Of a DNA stretch of 64,000 nucleotides, positions 40,670 to 48,286 are shown in pieces. The number at the start of each line of letters is the position of its first letter. Position 1 is the first letter of the stretch. The position numbers and the translations under genes were made by a program. Location of the stretch: contig NZ_KZ984551.1 in NCBI RefSeq assembly GCF_003574445.1, forward strand, positions 132,262 to 196,261, written 5' to 3'. This stretch comes from Streptomyces sp. YIM 130001 (GTDB taxonomy: Bacteria; Actinomycetota; Actinomycetes; Streptomycetales; Streptomycetaceae). Below the pieces are notes generated by a model that was not told the origin of the DNA, did not search any database, and was given only the letters and a program-made list of their open reading frames with translations.

Positions 40670-41718
40670 GTTCGGATCCCTCCGCCTTGCTGGTACGAGC
40701 TGTACTGGGCCGATGCTACGGCGAGCAGACGCGACGCCTTGAGTTCGGTCTCGCGCCACTCGCGTTCCGGATCGGAACCCCAGGTGATCCCCGCACCGGT
40801 GCCGAACCGCAGCAGCCCCTGCTCCCGGTCCGCCCAGAACGTCCGGATACCGACGGCGAGTTCGCCGCGTGCCCGATCGGCGTCGACCCAGCCGATGCCG
40901 CCGCAATAGGGCCCGCGCGGGGCGGTCTCCAGGGACTCGATGATCCGCAGCGCGGACGACTTGGGGGCGCCGGTGACGGAACCCGGCGGGAAGGTGGCCG
41001 CAAGGAGCTCGGCCCAGCCGGTGCCTTCGGCGAGTTCGCCGCGTACGCAGGACACGAGGTGGACGAGACCGGGGTGCTTCTCGACGGCGCACAGGTCCGG
41101 GACGGTGACCGATCCGGTGGCGCAGACCCGCCCCATGTCGTTGCGGACCAGATCGACGATCATGACGTTCTCGGCGTGGTCCTTGTCGAGGAGGTCCTCC
41201 TCGGTGCGGCCGGTCCCCTTGATCGGGCCGGACTCGACGACTCTGCCGGAGCGGCGCAGGAAGAGTTCCGGCGAGGCGGTGGCGATCTCGACGCCGTACG
41301 CCGGGAGCCTGATCGTGCCCGCGTACGGCGCCGGATTGCCGTGCGCGAGCAGCGCGGTGAGGTCGTCGATGTCGGCGGCGGGTGCCAGTTGCGCGCACAG
41401 CACCCGGCAGAGGTTGGCCTGGTAGACCTCGCCCGCCGCGATGTGCCCGCGGATGCGTCGCACTCCGCTCACATACGCCTCGCGATCGAGCGACGACGTC
41501 CAGTCACCGACCGCCGGGCCCTGCCAGCGACCGGGGACGATCTGCGGAGCCGGTTCGGCGGTGACCTTCCCGAAACGTGCGCAGACCAGGCGCCCTTCGA
41601 AATCTGCGGACACGGCCCAGAACCCGTCGGAGTCCAGGGCAGCGGGGTCGTTGGTGACATCGCGCAGATCGGTCGCGACGAAACCGGCGAAGCGCGCGAG
41701 GGAGGGTTGGTCGAGCAC
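40666..41718 (-). CDS. pabB: Aminodeoxychorismate synthase component I
   Basis: 350 residues if translation begins at GTG 41718; ATG at 41751 or 41775 would add residues that look non-coding. Chorismate-utilising fold with the PIKGT motif (ESGPIKGTGRT) that marks aminodeoxychorismate synthase as opposed to anthranilate synthase, then VMIVDLVRNDMGRV and FPPGSVTGAPKSSAL. A TACACT hexamer seven bases before GTG 41718 fits a -10 box for a leaderless transcript. Together with pabC it makes 4-aminobenzoate; the glutaminase partner is not in this window. Confidence 0.88.
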   Translation of the reverse strand: MLDQPSLARFAGFVATDLRDVTNDPAALDSDGFWAVSADFEGRLVCARFGKVTAEPAPQIVPGRWQGPAVGDWTSSLDREAYVSGVRRIRGHIAAGEVYQANLCRVLCAQLAPAADIDDLTALLAHGNPAPYAGTIRLPAYGVEIATASPELFLRRSGRVVESGPIKGTGRTEEDLLDKDHAENVMIVDLVRNDMGRVCATGSVTVPDLCAVEKHPGLVHLVSCVRGELAEGTGWAELLAATFPPGSVTGAPKSSALRIIESLETAPRGPYCGGIGWVDADRARGELAVGIRTFWADREQGLLRFGTGAGITWGSDPEREWRETELKASRLLAVASAQYSSYQQGGGIRT

Positions 41719-41751
41719 GCATGCGAGTGTAGAACCGTGCCTTGAGTCCAT

Positions 41752-42151
41752 CCCGGGCCGCTGTCGGCACAGCACGCTGCGTCAACGCGTTCCGAGCGAC
41801 TCGACCCGCTCGCCCACCAACCCAGCGTGCGGGGCGATCGTGGGGGGGGCGCGTCCGTGGCTGCGCCTGGCAGGGGGATGCCGGGCGTGAGGTGCCCCCT
41901 CAAGGTTCGTGATCTTTGGCACCTACGGTGCTGTGATGCCGTCTGGTGCACGGTACGTGCCAGACGGCATGGGTGCGCCCGCCCTCCCAGACGGGGCACT
42001 CGCTAGTCGCTCGCGATCCACTGTCGCCGCAGCCTTGGGATCTCCACTCCCTCCCGACCACGTTCGTGGCGAACAACGTCGCGGCGTAGGAGGCCGGGTC
42101 CACCGGTGGGTGCGTGGCAGCGCACGCCCACGCCAGGACACAAAATGCCGC
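41752..42151. other. Spacer at start of accessory region
   Basis: No gene recognised. Contains a run of eight G at 41842-41849 and a hairpin at 41936-41970. Base composition is less extreme than in flanking genes. Frames on both strands give no plausible protein. Confidence 0.35.
41936..41970. terminator. Hairpin, possible terminator
   Basis: ATGCCGTCTGG pairs with CCAGACGGCAT, and inside it CACG pairs with CGTG around GTA, leaving a 2-base bulge. It is a stem of about 15 bp between pabB and the accessory gene at 42152. It could end transcription or mark an element boundary. Confidence 0.5.
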
Positions 42152-42724
42152 ATGTCAGCACACATGACACGGTTGATCCACGGAATCGAGCAACGGGTGG
42201 ACAGAGGTGACGTCGTGGCCCTCGTCAGGCGCGGGAAGCAGAACGCATCCAGAGCAGCCATCCCCGCGTGGGGTGCGGACGCCGCACCTCAGGTCCTGCA
42301 CGAAGGGCCTGGCCGCCCTCTCACTCCGGAAGAGCGTGAAAACGCCTTTGACCACTGCATCGGCAATCTGATCGCCCAGGGGTGGACCGTGCTTCACCGC
42401 AAGCCCGGTGCGGCACTCATAGGCCGGGACACGCCCGTGACCGGCGGAGGCCAGCTGGCCGGGGCCGCCACCGCCGGCGTGGGAGTAATGAGCATGATCG
42501 GCGGCTTCCTACTCATGGCCATGGGCGGTCTGCTGACACTGACAATCATCGGAGCGATCATCGGAATCCCCATGATCATGGCTGGCGTAGCCGCCGTGGG
42601 CGGTGGCGCGGCTGCGGGCGCCGCTGGGGCCGCGGGCGGCATCGCCGCCAGAGCCGGCACGATGACGTACCGCCGCCAAGTGTGGATCGATGAGACCGGC
42701 CGCATTTACGTCAAGTGGACTTGA
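42152..42724 (+). CDS. Unrecognised small membrane protein
   Basis: 190 residues from ATG at 42152; ATG at 42164 is an alternative. N-terminal half soluble (DDVVALVRRG-like segment, then LTPEERENAFDHCIGNLIAQGW), then a Gly/Ala-rich hydrophobic region with two membrane helices (AGVGVMSMIGGFLLMAMGG; LTIIGAIIGIPMIMAGVAAV), then a short C-terminus ending WIDETGRIYVKWT. Codon third positions are visibly less GC-biased than in core genes. No family recognised; it belongs to the accessory patch next to the tRNA cluster. Confidence 0.6.
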   Translation: MSAHMTRLIHGIEQRVDRGDVVALVRRGKQNASRAAIPAWGADAAPQVLHEGPGRPLTPEERENAFDHCIGNLIAQGWTVLHRKPGAALIGRDTPVTGGGQLAGAATAGVGVMSMIGGFLLMAMGGLLTLTIIGAIIGIPMIMAGVAAVGGGAAAGAAGAAGGIAARAGTMTYRRQVWIDETGRIYVKWT

Positions 42725-42753
42725 GGCCGTAGGCGAGGACACCAAGGCCATGA

Positions 42754-42940
42754 GCGGCGTGCCCGACAGCAGTCATCGGCGGGCTCGCATTGGTCAACCG
42801 CATCTCGGACGAGGTGGGCACCTACGTGACACGCTTCGCGCACGCCGGACGGCCGTCCGCTCGGCATCCTCACCGCCTACTCCTACAAGATCGGCGACGG
42901 GTGCTTCACTGCCAAGGGCATCGAGGTCAAATGCGGTTGA
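42754..42940 (+). pseudogene. Frameshifted gene fragment, unknown
   Basis: Two protein-like pieces lie in different frames. The first ends ...LVNRISDEVGTYVTRF (start of frame after a stop at 42751). The second, shifted, reads PLGILTAYSYKIGDG then CFTAKGIEVKCG and ends at TGA 42938-42940. Joined by a shift near 42850 they would make one small domain. Neither piece has a good start. The fragment overlaps the next ORF by ten bases. It could be the tail of a secreted or toxin-like protein (speculation) or a sequencing error. Confidence 0.4.
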
Positions 42941-43269
42941 TCGAAATCCACGCCGAGTACGTGGCCGAGTACGTGACCGTCAAGGACAGCATTGAGCAGT
43001 ACCTGACGGAAACCGACCGCGGAACGCTGCGCCTCTTCGACGTTGTCGAAGAGGACGAAGCAGTACGGCTCGACATCGCTATCGATCTGCACGGCGATAC
43101 GGCCCGTCGCATGGGTTCCGGGACGTACAAGACGTCCGTGGTGATCGTGAGCCGCGATGACGGTGGCGGCGAACTGGGCGCGTCGATGGAGTCGGGCCTG
43201 CTCCACACGTCCGTCGTCGAGGATCTGGAAACGGCCGGTCGGCCCGGCTACCCCGGCGGCTCCCGGTGA
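42931..43269 (+). CDS. Unrecognised 112-residue protein
   Basis: ATG at 42931 lies inside the end of the broken upstream gene (overlap to 42940), suggesting translational coupling in the ancestral operon. The sequence MRLIEIHAEYVAEYVTVKDS is followed by an acidic region and a beta-rich middle (RLFDVVEEDEAVRLDIAIDL). It is acidic overall and has no membrane segment. The arrangement recalls effector/immunity or toxin/antitoxin pairs, but no family is recognised, so that is only a suggestion. Confidence 0.55.
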   Translation: MRLIEIHAEYVAEYVTVKDSIEQYLTETDRGTLRLFDVVEEDEAVRLDIAIDLHGDTARRMGSGTYKTSVVIVSRDDGGGELGASMESGLLHTSVVEDLETAGRPGYPGGSR

Positions 43270-44022
43270 GCGACACCCGATCCACCGACCGGTCCATCCG
43301 CTCTGGCGAGCGGGTGTACCCGTAGCTACGGGGGGTTGAGGTAGCACACGTCCAACGAGCGTGACGGCATGGTGCTGTTGGAGGTTGCCCCGCGGCCGAG
43401 GGCTTCGCGACCGCTGGATACGCCTTTGAAGCGTCGCGAGCGGGTGCATGAGGCGATGACGGCCGTGCCCGGGCGCTGTACGGAAACTGAAGCGCTGCCG
43501 CCACGGCGGACCGCCGGGCCGTGGGACCGAGCCGGTGTTCATGAGCGTTTCGTTGTCCAGGCGGTGAAGTAGCGCCCGAGTTGTCGACCGCCTGCCCTAC
43601 GACGTACAGGACGGTGAAGAGCAACGTCCCAGGGTGAGCCCCACAGGGCTCGGATCAGGAACCAGCGCCAGGAGGGTGCGGCCTCAGCCGGCATCCCACA
43701 TCACCATCCGTGACGCCTGAGGACTCTGCGCGATCGCGCGCAGGTGAGCGGAGGTCAGCACCGAGGCGCGATGTAGCGGTGACCGAGCGGCTGCGCGGTG
43801 AGATCCGGTGGACGATGCGGGAGATGCACTGCCTGGCGCAGCTGTTCGGCGTGAGCCACGAGGCCCTGTGTCATGGACTCGCCTGGCTCGACGACATGGA
43901 CGTCGAGCGGGTACGCGAGCGGGTCCACCCTGCGCTTTCACACTCAACGCGTTTTTGTGCTGGCTCCGTAATCCGCTAGAGTTCAACTCGTCGCCGGGAC
44001 GCGAAGCGCCTCGGTCGGACAG
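43270..44022. other. 750-base degenerate region before tRNA cluster
   Basis: No convincing complete gene. Frames at 43369-43572 and 43710-43979 are open but lack homology that I recognise. GAGCCC/GGGCTC form a small hairpin at 43636-43651. It is probably decayed accessory DNA that accumulated next to the tRNA genes. Confidence 0.4.
43779..43979 (+). CDS. Possible remnant of a small helix-turn-helix protein
   Basis: GTG at 43779 opens a 66-residue frame (VTERLRGEIRWTMREMHC then LAQLFGVSHEALCHGLAWLD) whose first half looks like a helix-turn-helix of the XRE type. The C-terminus seems random. No ribosome binding site is obvious. It may be a decayed phage or plasmid regulator. Confidence 0.25.
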   Translation: MTERLRGEIRWTMREMHCLAQLFGVSHEALCHGLAWLDDMDVERVRERVHPALSHSTRFCAGSVIR

Positions 44023-44095
44023 GCGGACGTAGCTCAGTTGGTAGAGCGCAACCTTGCCAAGGTTGAGGTCGCGAGTTCGAACCTCGTCGTCCGCT
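44023..44095 (+). tRNA. tRNA-Gly (GCC anticodon)
   Basis: 73 bases. Acceptor GCGGACG/CGTCCGC, anticodon loop TTGCCAA (GCC), T loop TTCGAAC, discriminator T. CCA is not encoded. First of a five-gene tRNA cluster. Confidence 0.96.
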
Positions 44096-44130
44096 CGAAG
44101 TGGGGGATCTTCCCGAACCCCTACGCTCCT

Positions 44131-44204
44131 GGTGGAGTGGCCGAGAGGCGAGGCAACGGCCTGCAAAGCCGTCTACACGGGTTCAAATCCCGTCTCCACC
44201 TCCA
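44131..44204 (+). tRNA. tRNA-Cys (GCA anticodon)
   Basis: Acceptor GGTGGAG/CTCCACC, anticodon loop CTGCAAA (GCA), T loop TTCAAAT, discriminator T at 44201. The 3' CCA is encoded (44202-44204). Confidence 0.96.
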
Positions 44205-44205
44205 A

Positions 44206-44280
44206 GGACGATTAGCTCAGCGGGAGAGCGCTTCCCTGACACGGAAGAGGTCACTGGTTCAATCCCAGTATCGTCCACCA
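44206..44280 (+). tRNA. tRNA-Val (GAC anticodon), copy 1
   Basis: Acceptor GGACGAT/ATCGTCC, anticodon loop CTGACAC (GAC), T loop TTCAATC, discriminator A, encoded CCA at 44278-44280. Only one base separates it from tRNA-Cys, so both must be processed from one precursor. Confidence 0.96.
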
Positions 44281-44301
44281 CCCGGTACGCTTACGGGCCC
44301 C

Positions 44302-44373
44302 GCGCGATTAGCTCAGCGGGAGAGCGCTTCCCTGACACGGAAGAGGTCACTGGTTCAATCCCAGTATCGCGCA
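44302..44373 (+). tRNA. tRNA-Val (GAC anticodon), copy 2
   Basis: Same body as copy 1, but the acceptor is GCGCGAT/ATCGCGC: pairs 2-71 and 3-70 have both changed with pairing kept. CCA is not encoded. Confidence 0.95.
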
Positions 44374-44406
44374 CGCAGTTGCCACGATCCCGGTCGTGGT
44401 TCCCGA

Positions 44407-44478
44407 GGACGATTAGCTCAGCGGGAGAGCGCTTCCCTGACACGGAAGAGGTCACTGGTTCAATCCCAGTATCGTCCA
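44407..44478 (+). tRNA. tRNA-Val (GAC anticodon), copy 3
   Basis: Acceptor GGACGAT/ATCGTCC as in copy 1, otherwise the same body. CCA is not encoded (the sequence after A is CCG). Followed at once by the cluster terminator. Confidence 0.95.
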
Positions 44479-44482
44479 CCGC

Positions 44483-44520
44483 ACGAAGAAGCCCCCGGCG
44501 CTCGCCGGGGGCTTCTTCGT
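44483..44520 (+). terminator. Terminator of tRNA cluster
   Basis: 18-bp perfect inverted repeat ACGAAGAAGCCCCCGGCG with only two bases between arms, so the inner pairs open to form the loop. The 3' arm ends GGGGGCTTCTTCGT. It also faces the stop of the zinc-ribbon gene at 44529, so it can serve both directions. Confidence 0.88.
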
Positions 44521-44528
44521 GCTCGGGC

Positions 44529-44837
44529 TCAGGAGGAGAAGAGCATCCGGCCGAAACCCTTGTTGCGGTAGTGACCGTGCTGCCCGTGATGCATGCCGTG
44601 GTGGCCGCCGTACGGGGCTCCCCAGGCAGGCGGGGGCGGTGCGGCCTGGTAACCGGGAGCGGGGGCCGCCGGTGGTGCGGGCGGCGGAGCCTGCTGGGCC
44701 CACTGCGATTCGAGCCGGGTCAGTGCCTCCAGTTCGCCGTAGTCGAGGAATATCCCCCGGCAGCCGCCGCACTGCTCGATCTGGACGCCGTTGCGGTTGT
44801 ACGTCTGCATCGGCGCTCGGCACTTGGGACACTGCAT
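44529..44837 (-). CDS. TFIIB-type zinc ribbon protein
   Basis: 102 residues. The N-terminal zinc ribbon CPKCRAPMQTYNRNGVQIEQ then CGGCRGIFLDYGEL is the zf-TFIIB family signature. The second half is Pro/Ala-rich with a His/Gly/Tyr-rich stretch (YGGHHGMHHGQHGHY) that could bind metal, ending KGFGRMLFSS. Function unknown. Confidence 0.88.
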   Translation of the reverse strand: MQCPKCRAPMQTYNRNGVQIEQCGGCRGIFLDYGELEALTRLESQWAQQAPPPAPPAAPAPGYQAAPPPPAWGAPYGGHHGMHHGQHGHYRNKGFGRMLFSS

Positions 44838-44906
44838 GTCGGGCTCAACTCCTCGCCATGGGCAACAGGTTCACCGGTACGGGTTCCGGCTTCCGTCCCC
44901 GGAACC

Positions 44907-45860
44907 TTAACCGGGAGATCCGGTCTCCAACTCCGCGCGGAGAGCGGCCATTCGGGAACACGAGTCGACCAACGCCTCCTCCACCTCGTCCAGCTCACGG
45001 CTCCCCGCGGCCGCCTTGGCGACGGCGGTCGCCGCGGTCTGGACCGTGAGTGCGCGGGCGGGTACGTCGAGGGCCGGCCAGGGGTCGTCGGCCGGCGGCA
45101 CGGCCGGGCCGTCGGCGGCTCGATAGGCGTCGAGGAAGCGGGCGAAGTCCTCCGCGGGCAGCAGGCCGGACGCGTACCAGGCGGCGGGACGCGCCAGGTC
45201 CCAGGCGGGTACGCCGAGGCCCAGGTCGTCGACGTCGATGAGCAGCCAGGAGGCGGTCTCGTCGGTGGTGCGTACGAGCTGGCCGAGGTGCCAGTCGCCG
45301 TGGCAGAGCGCGGGTGGTCCCGGCATGGGGGCATCGGCGCGGGCCCAGGCGGGGAGGGCCGACCAGGCCTGCTCGACCGCCTTCGCTGCCGGACCGTCGC
45401 CGGTCAGGCGCATCCGGTTCAGGGCGGCGGCCGCCTTCCGGGGCCCACGCATGGAAGGAAGCGGGCCCGGGAGCCGGGAGACGTCCGTGCGGTGCAGGCG
45501 GGCGAGGAGTGTGCCGGCGACGCTCCAGGGGGCGTTCTCGGGCGCGGTGGGGTCGACGGGGGCGCCGTACGGCCAGCAGGACACCGGGCGGCCCTCGAGC
45601 GCGGTGACGGGAGCGGGCAGCGGGTGCAGCGTCACGCCGGCGAGCGCGGGACGGGCGGCGACGGCGATGCGGGCGGTCAGCCGGAGCGGGTCCGCGGTGG
45701 GGGCGTGGGCCTTCGCCACCACCGGTCCGTGGCGGACGACGGTGCCGTCCGGGCGGTCGGCGAGCACCGCCCGGCGCACGGTGCAGGTGCACTTCTCGCG
45801 GTCCGGGTGCGCCAGCGCGCGAGCGGCGGCCGCCAGGTCCCGCTGGAGGGTACTCGTCAC
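44907..45860 (-). CDS. Aminoglycoside phosphotransferase-family kinase
   Basis: 317 residues from GTG at 45860, preceded by GGGGGAG. APH/choline kinase fold: the Brenner motif is ALCHGDWHLGQLV and the metal-binding Asp lies in WLLIDVDDLGLGVPAWDLAR. The N-terminal ATP lobe is less conserved (VVAKAHAPTADPL). Such stand-alone proteins rarely confer resistance; the substrate could be a small alcohol or sugar. Frames extending upstream are not supported. Confidence 0.85.
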   Translation of the reverse strand: MTSTLQRDLAAAARALAHPDREKCTCTVRRAVLADRPDGTVVRHGPVVAKAHAPTADPLRLTARIAVAARPALAGVTLHPLPAPVTALEGRPVSCWPYGAPVDPTAPENAPWSVAGTLLARLHRTDVSRLPGPLPSMRGPRKAAAALNRMRLTGDGPAAKAVEQAWSALPAWARADAPMPGPPALCHGDWHLGQLVRTTDETASWLLIDVDDLGLGVPAWDLARPAAWYASGLLPAEDFARFLDAYRAADGPAVPPADDPWPALDVPARALTVQTAATAVAKAAAGSRELDEVEEALVDSCSRMAALRAELETGSPG

Positions 45861-45952
45861 GGCTCCCCCGCCGTAGATCGGACTTCGCGGTGAGCCTACG
45901 GGGGCGGGGCGTCGACGTGTACCTCGCGAGCTGCCGCGAGGAGGAGCCGCAG

Positions 45953-46000
45953 GGCACAAAAATGCTCGCGCAGCTCCCCAGCTGCGCGAGCATTTGTGCC
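45953..46000 (-). terminator. Long hairpin with T-tract, - strand terminator
   Basis: On the - strand, ATGCTCGCGCAGCT, loop GGGG, AGCTGCGCGAGCAT, then TTTTTGTG: a canonical rho-independent terminator, rare in such GC-rich DNA. Flanking GGCACAAA/TTTGTGCC extends the pairing to about 21 bp with a 2-base bulge. It is downstream of the small gene ending at 46081. Confidence 0.85.
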
Positions 46001-46080
46001 GTCCGCCGCACCCCCGTCCCCACGGGGCCAACTGGCCGGATGTCCCCGCCCGGACCGCTCTTCCGGGCCTGGGGCGCCGC

Positions 46081-46287
46081 TCAGCGCCCCAGCATCACGC
46101 CCACGGACGACGCTTGTGTGACCACTGCTTCCCAGCCGCCGAAGACGACTACGAGCAGGGCCGCCAGGGGAAGCACCATGGCTGTCGCCACGAGCGGGTG
46201 ACGCGTACCGGACTGGCGGCCACCGAATGCCGCCTGTGCCTTGCGTCCCCGTGTGCGGATCATGGTCCGCGTCGCTGTGTCGGCCAT
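46081..46287 (-). CDS. Small membrane protein, 68 residues
   Basis: Starts ATG 46287 with GGAGAGG at the proper distance. Basic soluble N-terminus (TMIRTRGRKAQAAFGGRQSG) and one membrane helix (PLVATAMVLPLAALLVVVF), with a short outside tail ending SVGVMLGR. Followed by a strong terminator. No family recognised. Confidence 0.75.
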   Translation of the reverse strand: MADTATRTMIRTRGRKAQAAFGGRQSGTRHPLVATAMVLPLAALLVVVFGGWEAVVTQASSVGVMLGR

Positions 46288-46473
46288 GGTTCCTCTCCTG
46301 TCGTCTGGCAGCGGCGGGTGTCTGACCTCGGGGGACGAGTGCTGCACCCGCCGCTTGACAACAAATCTAGGCGGACCGGGCCCTTCGGGCGTCATGCCCT
46401 CGTACCGATTGCCGGGCCTCCTGCGGGATGACCCCTGACGTGGTCGTGTACTCCCCTGGGTGGAGAAGTGGAC

Positions 46474-46743
46474 CTAGGACTCGGGGTCTTCCCCGAGGGG
46501 TCGGCGCGCCGCCGTCTCCGCGGGGTCCTCCCTCGGGACCGGCTGTTCGACCAGGGCGAGGACTCTGTTCGCCATGAAGCGGGCCGTGCGGACGACCGAT
46601 CCACTGCGGGTGACTTCGCTCACTTCCACCACGCCGCGGCGTACCGCGGTCTCCACCCGGCGGCCGGCCCGCCCGGCCACCACCTCGTACGTCCGTGTCG
46701 TGTCGCCCGCGTCCACGACTATCTCCACGCGGTCACCTTTCAT
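46474..46743 (-). CDS. Conserved hypothetical protein, 89 residues
   Basis: ATG preceded by AAGGGGG. Starts MKGDRVEIVVDAGDTTRTYE and continues beta-rich (RRVETAVRRGVVEVSEVTRS). Charged, no membrane segment; the acidic C-terminus is probably flexible. I recall close homologues in many streptomycetes, always unnamed. It is divergent from the Ser/Thr kinase gene and shares with it a short intergenic region that holds an inverted repeat. Confidence 0.78.
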   Translation of the reverse strand: MKGDRVEIVVDAGDTTRTYEVVAGRAGRRVETAVRRGVVEVSEVTRSGSVVRTARFMANRVLALVEQPVPREDPAETAARRPLGEDPES

Positions 46744-46819
46744 GGCGTCAAACCCCCTTCTGCGGCGGAGCGTTGGAGCTCCGGCCGCGGCCCGTCACCG
46801 ACGTGCCCGCCGGCTTCCC

Positions 46820-46832
46820 TGACCCTGGGTCA
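46820..46832. promoter_or_regulatory. Inverted repeat TGACCC-T-GGGTCA between divergent genes
   Basis: Perfect 6-bp arms around one base, in the 232-base region between the 89-residue protein gene and the kinase gene. It could be an operator acting on either promoter. Confidence 0.3.
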
Positions 46833-46975
46833 ATTCTCCTACGGGGCACTGACAATCGATCGGTCGGCGAAGGCGCGGCCTCTGCACGCTCCCGGCCGGG
46901 GAAACGTAAGCTGTGGCTCGTCAAGCGGTCAGGGAAACAAGGGCAACCGGGCACCAAGGGCGACAGGGATTCAGC

Positions 46976-48286
46976 ATGGCGATGATGCGGCTCCGGCGCG
47001 AGGATCCGCGTGTCGTCGGCTCGTTCAGGCTGCACCGCAGGCTCGGTGCGGGCGGTATGGGTGTCGTGTATCTGGGCTCCGACCGCCGCGGGCAGCGGGT
47101 GGCGCTGAAGGTGATCCGGCCCGATCTGGCGGAGGATCAGGAGTTCCGTTCGCGGTTCGCCCGCGAGGTGTCCGCGGCCCGACGGATCAGGGGTGGCTGT
47201 ACGGCGCGCCTGGTCGCCGCCGATCTCGAGGCCGAACGCCCCTGGTTCGCCACCCAGTACGTGCCCGGCCCCTCACTGCACGACAAGGTCGCCGAGGAAG
47301 GGCCGCTGTCGGCGGCCGAGGTCGCGGCGGTGGGTTCGGCCCTGTCGGAGGGCCTGGTCGCCGTGCACGAGGCCGGAGTCGTCCACCGCGACCTGAAGCC
47401 GTCCAACATCCTGCTGTCCCCGAAGGGGCCGCGGATCATCGACTTCGGTATCGCCTGGGCCACGGGGGCCTCGACGCTGACGCACGTGGGTACCGCGGTG
47501 GGCTCTCCCGGGTTCCTCGCGCCGGAGCAGGTGCGCGGCGCTGCGGTCACTCCGGCCACCGATGTGTTCTCGCTCGGGGCGACGCTCGCGTACGCGGCGA
47601 TGGGTGACTCCCCGTTCGGGCACGGGAGTTCGGAAGTCATGTTGTACCGCGTGGTGCACGAGGCCGCGCAGCTGCGGGGAGTTCCGGACGCGCTCGCGCC
47701 GCTGCTGAGCGCGTGTCTGGCCAAGGATCCCGAGGAACGGCCCAGCACGCTGCAGTTGTCCCTGCGGCTGAAGGAGATCGCGGCGCGGGAGGCCCACGGG
47801 TTGACCGACACCCGGGCCCCTGCACCGCGGCGCGAGGGTGACCGGCCGTCCTCCGGCCGGCTCACCGAGGAGCACACCGAACCGCAGATCCAGCGGCGGC
47901 CGTCGGCCACCGGTACCCAACGAGCCGCCGGCGCACGCACCGGGCAGCGCCCGCCGGCGCAGCGGAACACGACGCGTTCGGGTCGCCGTCCTGCCCCGCG
48001 CAGCGGAGCCGGGCGGCCCGCTCCCCGGACCACCGGCACGGGGCGCAGAGTGCCGGCGAATCCGCGGCTGCTGCGGCAGCGTCTGGTGGTGTTCGTCGTG
48101 GTGACCCTGCTGGTGGCGCTGGGGATCGCGGCGGCGCAGGGTTGTCAGGGGCCGGCCGAGGGGCTCGGCCGTTCGGACACCTCCGGGAACCGGGGTGTCG
48201 TCGTGGGGGGTTCGGCGGCCAACTCCCCTGCGGTGACGACTGGTTCGTCCCCGACCGATATCCGACCCGGCCTCAGCACCGAGTAG
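46976..48286 (+). CDS. Membrane-anchored Ser/Thr protein kinase
   Basis: 436 residues from ATG at 46976 with AGGGA upstream. Hanks-type kinase: glycine loop LGAGGMGVVYLG, invariant Lys in VALKVIRPD, HRDLKPSNIL catalytic loop, DFG in IIDFGIAWATG, APE-like LAPEQV. An Arg/Pro/Thr-rich linker of about 120 residues leads to a single membrane helix (LVVFVVVTLLVALGIAAAQG) and a short outside tail without PASTA or other sensor domain. The last 142 bases overlap the convergent MOSC gene. Confidence 0.93.
   Translation: MAMMRLRREDPRVVGSFRLHRRLGAGGMGVVYLGSDRRGQRVALKVIRPDLAEDQEFRSRFAREVSAARRIRGGCTARLVAADLEAERPWFATQYVPGPSLHDKVAEEGPLSAAEVAAVGSALSEGLVAVHEAGVVHRDLKPSNILLSPKGPRIIDFGIAWATGASTLTHVGTAVGSPGFLAPEQVRGAAVTPATDVFSLGATLAYAAMGDSPFGHGSSEVMLYRVVHEAAQLRGVPDALAPLLSACLAKDPEERPSTLQLSLRLKEIAAREAHGLTDTRAPAPRREGDRPSSGRLTEEHTEPQIQRRPSATGTQRAAGARTGQRPPAQRNTTRSGRRPAPRSGAGRPAPRTTGTGRRVPANPRLLRQRLVVFVVVTLLVALGIAAAQGCQGPAEGLGRSDTSGNRGVVVGGSAANSPAVTTGSSPTDIRPGLSTE

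Noticed and set aside
41909..42151. N-terminal extension of the accessory membrane protein back to 41909
   Set aside because: The extension runs through a strong hairpin and reads as random sequence; ATG 42152 gives a compact protein.
43369..43572. 67-codon frame in the degenerate region
   Set aside because: No ribosome binding site, no conserved pattern, Arg/Pro-rich; treated as non-coding.
44206..44478. Repeated blocks resembling a CRISPR array
   Set aside because: The three near-identical blocks are complete tRNA-Val genes with cloverleaf folding; no spacers or cas genes exist in the window.
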